The notes beneath the pieces are model-generated. The model did no database searches. It was not told the DNA's origin and saw only the letters and a program-made list of their open reading frames with translations. DNA of 64,000 nt. It comes from Lottia gigantea. Lineage: Eukaryota; Mollusca; Gastropoda; Lottiidae. The position numbers were made by a program, and so were the translations under genes. The stretch is taken from contig NW_008707425.1 of the NCBI RefSeq assembly GCF_000327385.1, forward strand, positions 3,556,660-3,620,659, given 5' to 3'. Of the stretch, positions 48,901 through 61,899 are shown one piece after another; within the stretch, counting starts at the first letter, position 1; every line of letters starts with the position of its first letter.

Positions 48901-51900
48901 TAGAGTGCCGGGACTCTCAAGAGATAATAATTTAAACATTCATATGTATCATGTATTGAATGTTTTTGAAATAGAAAATCTAACATGACACATCCATATA
49001 TACACATTAAGCAGGTACATACCCGAAACGCTTCTCTTGCATGGAAAGTAAATTCGCCACCGACGAGAAACGAGCATTATAAACACTAACAGAGTCTGGA
49101 AAAAAAATAGAAGATATCGTTAATGCGAGGACCATATCTATATTTAGGCTGCTTTCTTTCTCTCGGAGAGCGAAACTATTACTTACTTTAACCCAGCTAT
49201 CCCACTTTTGAGTACACTAAACATAACAAAGAGTTACATTTAATGATCCCATTATAGAATATGAACAAGGTCTAAATGTCTGTGATTGGATTTTGCGATG
49301 TTCCGGATATGAATTTAACCATAACGGTAATGATGAACACAACCATACAGGTTTAGGATGTTTCGCCATTATAAAATGTAACATTTTACCTCTAAACGGA
49401 CTACTTATATCCAGAATAGACCCTGGTAAAGTTAAACTGTTACTATCATTAGTAGAGTAGGTTTGGCCTCCATTCTTCATTTGAACTATCTGAATTTCTA
49501 CAAATGAAACAAAACCTTTAAAATATATGTGATATGTGAAACTAAAAAAACCGGTTTTGATATAGGCCTACTTCGTCTATAAAAAATACGTATAGTTCTT
49601 TTTAATATTTCTATATCGCTCTTCAATTTATGTATTAAGTACTGTTTTAACAGTAACAATAATTTGATAGTGTACTTCCGTTTTTATAAAATAAACTTCA
49701 CTAAAATTACAGCAGCTTTATATAATTTAACATAAAGAGTCTAAGGCAGTACCGTATATTCAGATATGAGTATAAAAAAAACTCATGAAGATGCATATAT
49801 TTATCTGAAGCTTTGACTGTCGATCTGGATTTCGGTATACTCAATCGGAGATACCTTTTGCCAACAGCTACAACTTACCGACATTTTTCCCAACGAAGTT
49901 ATAGCCATAAGGACCATCTGTGTCTCTTTTATTACGATTTAACCGAAGAGGTTTATCAAAATATTCAGCCATTGCCTCAGACGAGTTCAACAGTAACTTC
50001 ACTGAATCAAACGCTAAACTCTGAAAAATAAAACATGTTGATTTTATACACCGGTATTACTTAATTTAGGTTTTTACTTTCAGGCGTCTAATTAGTCAAG
50101 ATAAAAAAGAGTGATGAACTGTCTGTGTTATTAAATTACTGTTTTGCTAGATTTAATACTCACAGCTCTTGCATTCTCCCATGCTTGCTGCGTTCCAGGA
50201 TTAATAATGGAATCCATAGCTTTAGTGATGTCCTGAAACAGAGGCGTTTATCACAAACAGCGATTAAGAGCAGAGTTAAAGCATCCATAAATATGAAAGA
50301 TGTGACTTTATTACAAGCGGTAAATATTAACCCATACCATTACAATGGTTTTCATTATAATATATAAAGTAGATCAAATAGTTGTAACGAAGCCATGCTG
50401 GCGACCTTGGATGTGTGGTCTTTTACAAAGACAGTGAAATACATTTGTTCAAAATCAAAAATAGTGGAAATGCAAATGAGTGTTTCTACACACTGCTCCA
50501 GCAAAACCTTATGATAAGTGGTATAACATGGCAGTGTCATGAAAGCGAAATACAAATATATTGGAAAAGCGCAACATTGTGGCTTATGTGAGAATTTCAG
50601 ACCTTTCTAAGTTTCAGCCACCACCTCTGAATAATATCGTTGTCTTACCGTTTTCAAAACCTAAGCTTGTAGATACAACTTGCTAGATAGAAAAGGTGCT
50701 GAAACCCGCTGATTTCAATGAAATCACTAGTTAGATGCGCTATAAAACAGCACTATTACTGATGGATCTCCCATCAAAATTCTCAAAGTATTAAACTGAT
50801 GAATAATTGTACAATCTCTTGTTATGTTAACTGTTTTTGATGACTTTGATTCGAATATAACCGATATCGTATATCGCTGGAAAGGCAACATTAAACACAG
50901 TATATTGCCTATACTTAACGAGCAAGCAGTTCCTAAAAAACACCACCTACCTGTGCTACTGTTATTGCAGTATCAACTAATGACTCAGAACGTCTGAGAT
51001 GTTCAGCTATAAGATTAATAGTATTGCTAGCCACACTTAAATCCCCTGGATACAGTGCTTCCTCATCTTTGTTTGCCATGGTTGAGGTGATGGACACCAG
51101 CTTTGATGATATATCTGCCAGATCATTTCCACTGAGGTTCTTGAAACCAATCATCAGAGTAGCCTTAAACAGAACAGATCATATTTATGTTTTTTGAGAT
51201 GCCAAAACGTTTTTCATCTGTTTTAAATAATGTGCATGGTTTCAACTATTTTTGAGGCGTCAATTGAAGTACCGAAGTATATTTATAACGGATATTTCAT
51301 AAATAAATAAAGTGATTATAACAACAAATTTTCAGATTATTGCTAATAGAGAAAAACACAATTTGAAGTCGTATCGGTATGAAAAGGCTTTAACCAATGA
51401 AGTTCTTCAAACAAGGATTCTTTCTTTAAATATTAATGGAAGCCCATTCCTATTTTATTCAATTGACATCCCTCCCCTCTCCCTTTTAATTTTAACACAA
51501 ATCGTACCTTGATAATAAGGCGGAAAAACTGCGGTCGAACACAAAAACTAAGATCAGGACGAGTCCATCTACCACCAGTTGGCGATGCGCTGTCTTCCAC
51601 ACAAAATCTTTCAGCCATACCTATACAAATATAAAAACACAGACCTGCACATCTATAATCAGGGTCTGGGACGACAGTCAACACGTTGAAAAAGAGTATG
51701 CGATCCAAACTGACGGACCGTGACCGTCTTGGCCGCCTGAAGGTCCCTTGGAGCTTTCCTTCGAAAATACCACCATCAGTTTTATCAGGGATACGACCCT
51801 TGACAGTAGAATGGAATGACCATGGCTCTGTGTGCGGAACAGTTATGGTTTGAATAAAATATATTAGGAAATAAGTTCATATGCAAAACTAGAGGTCTAG

Positions 51901-54900
51901 CCTGATATTCCATTCTCTTCACAACCAACGCTAATTATAGGATAACTTAAATTAATTCAAGCAACAAGTTTACTCAAGACAAAGTTTACTCAAGACATAA
52001 CATTTTAATACATTTCCCCTCACATGCCATTTATTTACATGCTGTGTGGTTTGTCGCGAGCTAAAACATGACCTGAATTAAAATATATGGGCCAAATTGT
52101 CTATTTCAGTTAATTTGAATTTAAAATCCAATTGTTCTTGGGGGAGCAATAAATAAAACGATATATTAAGTAGAGCATTTATTCGTTGAATAATTAAATG
52201 ACCGTGTTTGGTTTGTAAATAGAGGCAGGTATTTCACCCTTTCGGAGCACTTGACTCCATTCCACATTGGTAATATTTTGTCTTTAGATTACAGAGCAAT
52301 TTGTATGGAGTATTTGTATAAAGTATAGAGAAACATCTAAATACGCAATCTTTAATCGGATTGATACCAAGACTTACCTATGATATTCTCTGGACACGGT
52401 TGGGTATTAGAGGAGTTGGTATTTGTAGCGTACCATACAATACGACTTGATTCAATATCATCTTGATCTTCAGTACAATGGCTTTGACCTAGATAGTATA
52501 CATTATAGTATCATTAGATATTTTTATGGTTATCCAAGAGCTGTAGGGTCAGAGAATAACTGTGATAGTAATTCATTAAACTTATATAAAAGGGAAGTTG
52601 TACAATGCCATGTGGTTTCTGTCATATCGGACAATGGGTATATCCTTCATATCAGTTGTTTTTATTATAATGTGTTTCATTTAATAAAGTAATCGACCTA
52701 TCCATAAGCTTTTCAGATCCGGTGTTGATGAAAAGAGTTGAACACTAGGTCCACGCTATGATGCCACCTAGCAAAAGGCAATTTTACATATTTTCCTTGG
52801 CTCCTAGCATATGGTACATCACGATTAAGGTGATTTAACAGAATCCAAGGCTCGCACTACATGTTTATGGTCAAGGATATTGATTCTCTTCGCAAATAAT
52901 GCTTGTCGGAATATCAAAATTGTCCCCAACCAAAAAGTAGATAGATACGGTATACCTTTATGAATGTCACAAAATCTTCCTGTCATTTCATCATCACAAA
53001 CACATTTAAAACCAAGTACGTCATCAGGAACACACCGTCCATATTTACATGGCGAAGAAGCACAACCATTATCAATCACGTCACACATATAGCCAGAGAA
53101 ACCATCCTTACATTGGCAAGAGACGTCATCACCATCACCAACACAGGTCGCACCGTTCATACACAGTGCCTGACAGATGTTAAAATCCGCGCAAGTTTCT
53201 CCAGTTAGTTCTAGTGGACATTCACATCTAAATCCAGACGAGGTTTCCAAGCATAAACCACCGTTCTGACAAGGATTTGAGACACATGAATTTAATTTTG
53301 TTTTACAAGACGCACCACCAAAGCCATCAGGACAAAAGCATTTAGGACCACCATCAGCAACGCTACAGATTTCACCATCTAAACAGTCAATGGTTTTACA
53401 TAGGTTTGTCTCACATGTCGCTCCTGTAAATTCTTTAGTGCAGTTACAGGTAAACAGCATTTTGTTGGGAAGACATGTTCCGCCATTTTTGCATGGCTAA
53501 CCAATTCAACTTCACATCTCAGACCAGAAAAACCATTTGGACATTTACACATAATCTGGGAATTTGTTGTACTGCAAATACCATTGTTTAAGCAAGATTC
53601 AGGTGTACACAAGTCAACCACACCTTCGCATTTCAGGCCGGTAAATCCATCCCGACACGTACATTGAACTTTTCCCTCCACAATGGAACAACCACCATTG
53701 TTTAAACATGACTCTGTAGCGCAAAAGTCTTCCTGAACAGAGCAGGTTGGTCCAGTAAATCCAAAAGAACATTTGCACTGAATACCACCATCTATGGTGC
53801 TGCAAACACCATTGTTTGAACACGATTGGGGAGTACAAAGGTCTACTTTAACTGAACATGTAAGACCAGTAAATCCAGGAGCGCATGTACATTTGAAAGA
53901 TGCTCCATTAGATGTACATATTCCGCCATTTTGACACTCTTGTCCAGTACATGGATCAGTTAAACTGTCACAACGTAGACCAGTGAATGGAGCTTTACAA
54001 GAACATCGTGGTGCTTCAATGTCGTTCTTTTCGCAAACACCATTATTCAGACAGGTGTTTGGGAAACAAGGGTCAATTACATTTTCACAATTCTTCCCGT
54101 TGAGATTTGGAGGACAAACACATTCGTAGTCGATACCACTGGGTATACATTTGGCTTGATTCTGGCAAGGTGGTTGGGAAGAATCACAAGGATTAATTTG
54201 AATCTCACATCTGTCACCTGTAAAATCCTTAAGACAATCACAATCTGGTTTACCAGGGGTGTCTTCACAAATACCACCATTCAAGCAGAAATTAGGAGAA
54301 CATCGAACTACCGGAAGTTCACACATTTCTCCAGTGAAGTTGACTGGACAGTTGCAGGTGAACATGCGTCCTCTTAATTGTACGCAGATTCCGTCGTTTT
54401 GACAACTTTTCGGGAAACATGGGTCGACGATTTCTTGCTTGACATCACAATTCCTACCCGTGTAACCATCGTTACAGATACACCTATAACCTTGACCATT
54501 CACAAATCTTGGTATTTTACAATTATCAGCATTTACACATAAATATTCACATTGTGGACTCGCTGAAAAAGAAAACACAAATGGATCAAAATATCACAAG
54601 TGTAGCTGTATGTAACTGCACAGCAACGCACAACTTATTTCTAAGTACTACACTTATTCTCGAGAACAGAATATTAAATTTGAAATATTCTTTAAGAGAT
54701 ATATATTTTTGAAAAATCCATGATATGATAATAAAAAATATTCATGTATGTAAAATACTTACACAAGTATTCAACTTTCAAGGTACCATTCCAAGGGACA
54801 TTACCGTCAGTAGGATCATAACTAAAGATAACATCTTTAAACAGCAACGACTTCGATTCCAATAGGCATATCTTGTGAGTCTTTTGTGCTCCCTGTTTTC

Positions 54901-57900
54901 TTGTAACCTAAAGGAACATATCAAAATGAGATTGCTGAAAAGTTGATTTGTGTTAGTCGCCTCTGTGTACTTGATATTTGAGGTAATCATGGTTAATGAA
55001 AATACTGTATCTATAACGACTTGTACTATGAATATTTGAATAATGGTGATGATCTAATGCTTCCAAAATTCTGATAAGCTTTCAACAAGAATTACTAAGA
55101 ACAAAAGAACTGATCTCATAGAAGCTATTTTTCATTCAGTCATTATATTGTTCCCATGGGCTTAATGTTAGATAGGACCATGTCCTTGTGTATTGAACCT
55201 TATGCTGGCCCATGTAAGATAAAGAGTTTATCATTATTTTTATTGATCTATTTCAATACAAACATCCGCAAAACTAAAGACAATGCACCTACCACTAACG
55301 GTGAAATATTACATGACGGTAGATTATTCTGTTGATTATTCAGTTGTATTACAGCCGCTGTATCGTTCGGTATGTTGATATTCCAATCACATCTAACACC
55401 ATCTGGAGGTGAATTAGGGTAATTTGGAGTTTCGATCGTACTGTTCTGGTATATATCGATGGAACATATTCCTGAAAGACATCGTTAATTACTCAGCAAA
55501 GTATATTAGCGAATAAGGAATCTCAAAGCGAACGAATTTCGCAGCAATGGTTCAGCTTGCTCCCTCGCTTTTGAAAGATATTTAGTTCGTCCCGGAAAAC
55601 TTGATTGCAAATTTTCGCTAAATATAACATGGCGTTTTCCGCATTTATTACCCAATAATGTACAGAACACGATCGGCATGGGATCTTAAAACATCCATTT
55701 ATATCAAATTTATGGAGACGAGCCATTAAGATAGAAGCACACCAGGCTGGAAAAGGACGGATGGAAAGAATATACAATTTATGTATTGTTCTCATATACT
55801 GAACGAGGCAACAGCTATTTGTAAATTAAGGTTATAAAGTGGTACCTGTATATTCAAGTCTAAATCCAGAGTTACTAGACTTCTCATCCGTAGTAAATAT
55901 AACTGTAACTTCGTTGGTTCTCGTCTCTATTGGTGGTAGGTTTACTTGACTCCCACATTCTTTTAATAACTCTGTACCTCCTTCTATAATCTACACAGTA
56001 CATTTTATCATTTAAGAAACAACGTGAGTGGTTAAAGGATATGAAAAAAAAAGATGGAGATAATTGTAAGAGAGGTAATTGGTAATCCTGAAATTTATTT
56101 TCCTTCCATCACCGGTGTTTTTATACTGACACAGCAATACCACGCTCTTTGCCATTTCTAAGTTACTAAAAGAAAATATTGGGTGCCGCGATGACTTGGT
56201 GGATGGGACGCTTGCTCAGTAACCTGAAGGTCCAGGTCGAGATGATACGTTTTGATTTTTTACTCGGTAACTCCATGTCAGTGATTTCCGATTGCTTGGG
56301 TTGACATGGGGAAAGTAGGACATGAAAATCCATTCATTTCATTCAGAGAAAATACTGACATTCGTTTGATGGTGTAACTTACTCAAAAGAGATATTACGC
56401 ATTTGTTTCCAGTTGGATAATCTCTTACTTTGTAATTATGACTTAAAAGTGTATACCTGAACTTCATCATAACAAGCCGTTTTCTCGCCAGCCAAAGCTC
56501 CATCTTCAAGTTGAAAGGATGTAAACGTCAATCTAATGCGACTGCCCTTACTGACCCGGATTGTCCAAGTACACAGTTGATTGTCAGGATAAGACCCACT
56601 TGTGTAACCGGGACTATGAAGTTCACCTGTCCAGTCGGTCAAATTATAAGAATCTCGCCCCAAATTACAAAGACTGGTAACACCTAGAATACAATAACAT
56701 GTTGACATACAGTTACCTGATACAAGATAATTTACATTACTGTTAAACGATCGTCTTACCTTGTTATGTGAAGTGTGTTACATACTAAGATGGTGAGTTT
56801 TGAGATACCAAGCTTTCTCTTGAAAGCGACCTCTAAGGGAGGGGTTTTCAACCTTGGAGTAATTTTGGGGAGTAATTAGGGGCTTTGTAATCTAGCAAAA
56901 AATATTTGGTTAATTATAATTCAAGTTTTTTTATTCAGCTGGACTCTATTCGAATGCAGGGATAACGAAGAGAAATCACGAAATGAAAGAGGTAATAGAA
57001 GGAAAAGGGTTGATAACCCCTGGTGTAGGGTATAATAATGTTAGAAATTTTCTCAATTCGACCTAGTAGCGATCACTGTGTATCTGGTGTATACGGAAGC
57101 ATACAAACATGATTCTTGTAACTGCATTATTACCTCAGAACAATGGCTGAGTCAATGGTTCTTATTTCTGGAGGCATAAATCCTCAACATATCATAATTC
57201 GTGACAAAATTATCTACCCGTAGCTTAAGCGCTAGAGTTTCTTTTATAATACACGATGTAGAAGTGGCATGTCCGACATTTTGTAAAATATTTGACTTAA
57301 CACGATATAAACACTGAATCAGTGTTAATCTTTAATAATGAAAAACTGAAAGATTTATAACTCTCGTGTTTATCTAAGTTTCAAGTACTAACTAATTAAA
57401 AAATCTGGTTTTATGTAAGAACACAATTTTGATTTGAACTGATTCAAAAGAAGTTTTCTAGCTTTTATGTACGTAACAATGACACCAAAAGTTTATATTT
57501 GCATCATTCTGGCGGCTGTAGTTTATGTAAAAACTTGACTGAATGATGACGTAACCTTTAAAGGGATTGTAAAGAGGTTTTCTGAATATTTTATGTGTAT
57601 CTGGGACACTGATAGCATCAATTTGAGCCATGCCCTTTTTCGATCAGGCGTCTTAGGTTCCTGCAAATTCACTGAAAATAAGTTTTTAATGATGTTACTA
57701 ATCGCAGAACATGCTTTATCACATAAGGCCCTTCGCAATCGAAAATTGGAATGGTGCAAATTGATGTTATCAGTGTCCCGATACACATACAAAATTTAGA
57801 AAACATCTTTACAATGCCTTAATGATATCAGCCTAAATGTTTCTGGAACACCAGATATTTGTTTATAGACATTGACATTATAAATTAGTAGGATTTGTTC

Positions 57901-58017
57901 ATACTGACATTTGGCAATTCGGTAATAACCTACAAATTATCTCCAGACAAAACTTCACAACTTACATTTTGAAATACTGAGAAGGTAAAATATTTTCACT
58001 ACAAAGCTGAATACCAT
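42976..58017 (-). CDS. adhesion GPCR: CUB2-EGF(~14)-HormR-GAIN/GPS-7TM, 26 coding exons, ~1,550 aa
   Basis: Minus-strand exons: 58017-57966 (signal peptide), 56683-56457, 55990-55846, 55471-55293, 54907-54763, 54562-52956, 52488-52378, 51620-51508, 51163-50951, 50232-50164, 50020-49879, 49497-49390, 49095-49023, 48696-48579, 48230-48175, 47803-47680, 47193-47084, 46781-46667, 46351-46201, 45973-45907, 45587-45524, 44888-44794, 44455-44314, 43979-43938, 43756-43643, 43251-42976. Two CUB domains; about 14 EGFs in one exon; HormR ('PCPENI', 'FCVE..GGRWTRPDLSFC'); a 'RNKR' furin-type site; GAIN; GPS with intact cleavage text ('CHCSHLTNFALLLD'); seven helices ('CWMLVEGIHIYVVLVKVF', 'LPLLGLTWILAFLAV', 'GLIFFIFHCILNVD'); acidic 130-residue tail. 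The EGF exon holds one frameshift near 53500. Cell-surface receptor expected to self-cleave at HL|T; ligand unknown. Not assignable to one vertebrate ADGR subfamily by eye. Confidence 0.9.
47836..48102 (-). mobile_element. tRNA-derived SINE, copy 2, in a GPCR intron
   Basis: The reverse strand starts 'cgcggtggctcagtgagtta' (box A-like), has a box B-like 'ccagggttcaatc', then the body shared with 32267-32540. It lies in the same orientation as the host gene and fills most of a 371-nt intron, ending about 33 bases before the acceptor of the GPS exon. Confidence 0.8.
48496..48528 (-). mobile_element. SINE fragment
   Basis: 'catcactgacagggaaaaat' then 'cgggtcaaaaaac' matches the middle of the SINE at 47836-48102 ('catcactgacagggggaaac'). 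A short relic in the neighbouring GPCR intron. Confidence 0.5.
56183..56330 (+). mobile_element. truncated tRNA-derived SINE, opposite orientation
   Basis: Starts 'ccgcgatgacttggtggatg', continues 'gacgcttgctcagtaacctg' and 'aaggtccaggtcgagatgat', matching the head of the SINE at 47836-48102 read from its minus strand. The 3' part is lost. It lies in a GPCR intron between the two halves of the first CUB domain. Confidence 0.65.
57553..57821. mobile_element. MITE-like element with about 90-bp inverted ends
   Basis: The left arm has 'attgtaaagaggttttctga', 'atgtgtatctgggacactga' and 'tagcatcaatttg'. The reverse complement of the right arm has 'attgtaaagatgttttctaa', 'atgtgtatcgggacactgat' and 'aacatcaatttg'. 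The spacer is about 90 bp. It sits in intron 1 of the GPCR gene. Similar small frames on both strands are a consequence of the palindrome. Confidence 0.8.
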
Positions 58018-59390
58018 ATTGTGTCTGGAAAAGAAAGAAAACATAGATGTAGATATCAAACACAGGTTTTCAAAACCAATATATCACCCCAATTGTTTTT
58101 TTTTTTTTCAAAATTACATGTACGTTCTTTGAAGTTTTAAGATGGCTTGCCAGGCAAGATAACAAACGCTCAGTGGCAGCTATGTTTAATTTAGGACATT
58201 TAGCATAAGTATTTGTTCGAAAATTGTTAATTTGGTTTTTTGAAGCTCATTTAATTTTAAGCTCTAAAAGGTAGATTTTAAATGCAATTGGATGATACTA
58301 GGTTGAATTATTAATCGTCAACAAATGATAAACTAACGAATTCGAAAATAAATAATTATATAAAAAATAAGATTTTCGAAAAATTTTCGACTTTGGTCTG
58401 TAACACCCCAGAAGGCATAACTCGATGAAATATTTTAGCCCAAAGGAAGAGTATCAAAAATATTGAGATTGAGTTTGGCACCATGACATGACTATGACCC
58501 GAAAACGTTTTCGTCAACTTTCAAACCTTTACCAACTGAGTATTAAGAAACTCATGCAGAACAAGATTGACTTTATGAATTTGTGGCAAAATTTGTTTAT
58601 CTGTTTGTGCCAATAAATAAACTAAACCAATTGTTTCAATTGATTCATAACTTAGATACAATTGGCAATATTTTAGTTACTTGGAATTTTAAACGATAAA
58701 TGCAGAAAACACATACGTTCTATTAGTTTCTACAAACGTATTGACAAGTGGCCTTTTTTGTAAAAAAAAAAACATCTAATGCCACACAGTTTCAATCATT
58801 TTTTTCGCGAAAGTGTGTCCTAGATAACCCTATGTTTATTCGTCTTACGGAATAAAATATATTCTTAAAGCTTTTATCATATTCCTTTCATGTCTTCCTT
58901 TTAATATAAAAAGAAATATCGCAAAAGTTCTACCTTCAACAATCTAGTCACTTTATCCTGTCAGCCAAAAGTTACATTATTTCCGCCTTCCTCTGTAAAC
59001 TATATTCTATGGGACTCTTTTTAAATGAAGGTCTTAAAAAATATTCAAAATTTCCTCAGAAGTTGTCGGTTGATAAATAAACGTCATTGAAGTGGCTGAA
59101 GTTTGGTTGTGTTGCGACATTATTATAGAAAGAATCCTTTTCAAGTGAATTATGTTGTATTATTGACAAAAGGAGGGCGATATTGACTTTTCTTCGTATA
59201 CTAGTAAATATAGATTATCGCAAGTGTCATGTTATGTTCGCCATTATACATCTCGGATGTGGTTCTAAATCCGTCTACCTTTAAATGAACGTATTACAAA
59301 ATATGCATCCAACTTATCTGTATAACATAATAATATTAGAAAAGAAACGAATAGAATAAAAAAGGATAATAATATCCTGTATAGTGCCAA
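58018..59390. other. upstream of the adhesion GPCR
   Basis: An acceptor ('cttttccag' on the minus strand) just before the ATG exon at about 58026 implies at least one 5'UTR exon here. I cannot place it or the promoter. The rest is AT-rich without recognisable elements. Confidence 0.4.
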
Positions 59391-60400
59391 GAATTGATGT
59401 TCTGTAATAGAATAGAATAGAAACGAATAGAATAGAAACGAATAGAATAGAATAGAATAGAATAGAATAGAATAGAATATCCTGTATAGTACCAAGTATT
59501 GATGTTATATGTAATAGAATAGAATAAAATAGAAACGAATAGAATAGAATAGAATAGAATAGAATATCCTGTACAGTACCATGTATTGATGTTGTATGTA
59601 ATAGAATAGAATAGAATAGAATAGAATAGAATATCCTGTATAGTACCAAGTATTGATGTTATATGTAATAGAATAGAATAAAATAGAAACGAAACGAATA
59701 GAATAGAATAGAATAGAATATAATATCCTGTACAGTACCATGTATTGATGTTGTATGTAATGGAATAGAATAGAATAGAATATCCTGTATAGTACCAAGT
59801 ATTGATGTTATATGTAATAGAATAGAATAAAATAGAAACGAATAGAATAGAATAGAATAGAATAGAATATAATATCCTGTATAGTATCAAGTATTGATGT
59901 TGTATGTAATAGAATAGAATAGAATAGAATATCCTGTATAGTACCAAGTATTGATGTTATATGTAATAGAATAGAATAGAAACGAATAGAATAGAATAGA
60001 ATATCCTGTATAGTACCAAGTATTGATGTTGTATGTAATAGAATAGAATAAACTAGAATAGAATAATATCCTGTATTGTACAATGTATTGATGTTCTTAG
60101 TAATAAAATAGAATAGAATAGAATACTAATATCCTGTACAGTACCATGTATTGATGTTCTATAGAATAGAATAGAATAGAATAGAATAGAATAGAATACT
60201 AATATCCTGTACAGTACCATGTATTGATGTTCTATAGAATAGAATAGAATAGAATAGAATAGAATAGAATAGAATAGAATAGAATACTAATATCCTGTAC
60301 AGTACCATGTATTGATGTTCTATAGAATAGAATAGAATAGAATAGAATAGAATAGAATATCCTGTATAGTACCAAGTATTGATATTCTGTGACGTTTTAT
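59372..60400. repeat. compound TAGAA pentamer / 35-bp array
   Basis: Runs of 'tagaa' (or 'acgaa', 'taaaa' variants) of differing length alternate with about fourteen copies of a spacer 'tatcctgtatagtaccaagt' + 'attgatgttatatgtaa'. The minus strand is open for up to 203 codons (Tyr/Ser/Ile/Leu/Phe repeats), an artefact of the pentamer. Confidence 0.95.
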
Positions 60401-61880
60401 CGAATTTTACAGACATAAAGAGCTGCGAGTTCAGAACCCAAACCAGAATTTCTACTCACACCCTTTTATTCAAATCCGAATTGTAAAACAAACATAAGAG
60501 TTCTTAAGCGTACGATGGCATATAGATGTTTTTAGCTGGTAAATATCCGGAGGGAAACTATCATTTTGTTTGCTTTTCTTATAAAATGCAGTCATATTCG
60601 AAAGTCCTCAACACAGCAATTAAACACTTTAGCTAATGAGAACCAATTATGTTCATAATAGTCCTTTACTTTTCATTCTCACCGTTGACAGTGTTTACAT
60701 GGCGCAATCAATTTTTAATTGAAAAAGGGAGGCGGATTCGGTCTATTGACTCAGATCTAAATTTGAAAGCCGTAATTAACAAAGTTAAGATAAGCATCTA
60801 TGACTCTTTTAAAGATATGTGGCTCTCAAAAAAAACATAAAAAGATAGGGTCGCGATGGCTCAGATTGTTAAATGCTTACTCGCTAGAACCGGTGCCCGT
60901 CTCCCGAGATTGGTGATACCAATTGGAGGCAGACTGTCCTAATTGGGACAACCGCCGATGATGAGATTAAAAATGTGGCAGCTCCGTGGAAGCGCACGGC
61001 CAGAGCCTCCAACTCTACAATTGAAAGAGTTTTTTTACAGTCAATTATTGTGCCATCTGACAATATTTTGTGACAAAAATTTATTAACAATGGTTATTTG
61101 AAATTTGTAGGGGTTGTAAATCGAAAAAGTGTAGAATGATGCGATCTGTTCTGGCAAAATATTCCAGATTGAAAATTGAATGGCGCCATTCTTCATTATC
61201 AGGTGCAGAAAAGTAGCACGTGAATCTCAATCTTACTCCATTAAAGAATTCTTAAGTTTATTTTGTTTCGCGAAACTCAACAGCGCAGTGTTCATAGTAA
61301 ACACTCTTTTGTGTCTACCGCCTATAGAGACAACACCAACCTTCAACATGTATTCTTATTGATAAAGGCCATTTATTTGAATGACCTAACAATCATGAAT
61401 ACATATAACCATATAAAAATAAAAACATATTTAACATATTAAACTCGAATGTCATAATCGCAGTCTATAGTTACATTTTCTGAAGATTTACTGTACATGG
61501 GGTTAATTTAAAGGTCAAACAATTAGACCTCAATTAAAAGAGAACAAAAATCCCATTTCTTTATGTTGTGTTGGATGTTTCACATCTCTGCGAATTAGAT
61601 AGAATACATTTGATTAAGCCACCGATAAGGCTCACTTCGTCAGTGACATTTTGTGGCATTTGTTAACAGAATGAAAGCTTAAAGAAGTAAATAGACTAAT
61701 CTGCACTGCTATTTTAATGTCTTTTAAAGTGCACGTAAACGATATTGGTGTGTCTTTGTGAAGTAATCTAATAGTATTTTTCTATCTCAAAATTCGTGAA
61801 GTTTTTTCATAAAGAGCCAGAAAAGGTTATTACATGTATGCATACTAAAATTTATAATTATATATCCAGAAAAATCAAAA
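60401..61880. other. intergenic; possible SINE head
   Basis: 60847-61020 begins 'ggtcgcgatggctcagattg', which resembles a tRNA-derived box A head, followed by a GC-richer body without clear similarity to the SINE above; perhaps a second SINE family. No gene recognised in the remainder. Confidence 0.35.
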
Positions 61881-61899
61881 TCAGGATCTTGTTGTTTTC

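Noticed and set aside
49238-49389. Extension of the GAIN exon past 49390 as coding ('HFIMAKHPKPVW' onwards)
   Set aside because: The next exon needs a one-base carry-over, which only the donor at 49389/49388 supplies; the extended text also breaks the GAIN pattern.
51655-51850. Open minus-strand frame ('GRIPDKTDGG', 'SVSLDRILFFNVL') between the two HormR exons
   Set aside because: HormR exons already join in phase 1 without it; no acceptor/donor pair that keeps the frame was clear. Could be an alternative exon, but not supportable.
57487-57540. Short plus-strand frame resembling a signal peptide
   Set aside because: Only about 19 codons, wrong strand for the receptor gene, with no following exon.
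57523-57799. Paired small frames on both strands in GPCR intron 1
   Set aside because: They mirror each other because the DNA is an inverted repeat.
59265-60416. Several overlapping minus-strand frames of Tyr-Ser-Ile-Leu-Phe repeats, up to 203 codons
   Set aside because: Pure TAGAA pentamer read in different frames; satellite DNA, not protein.
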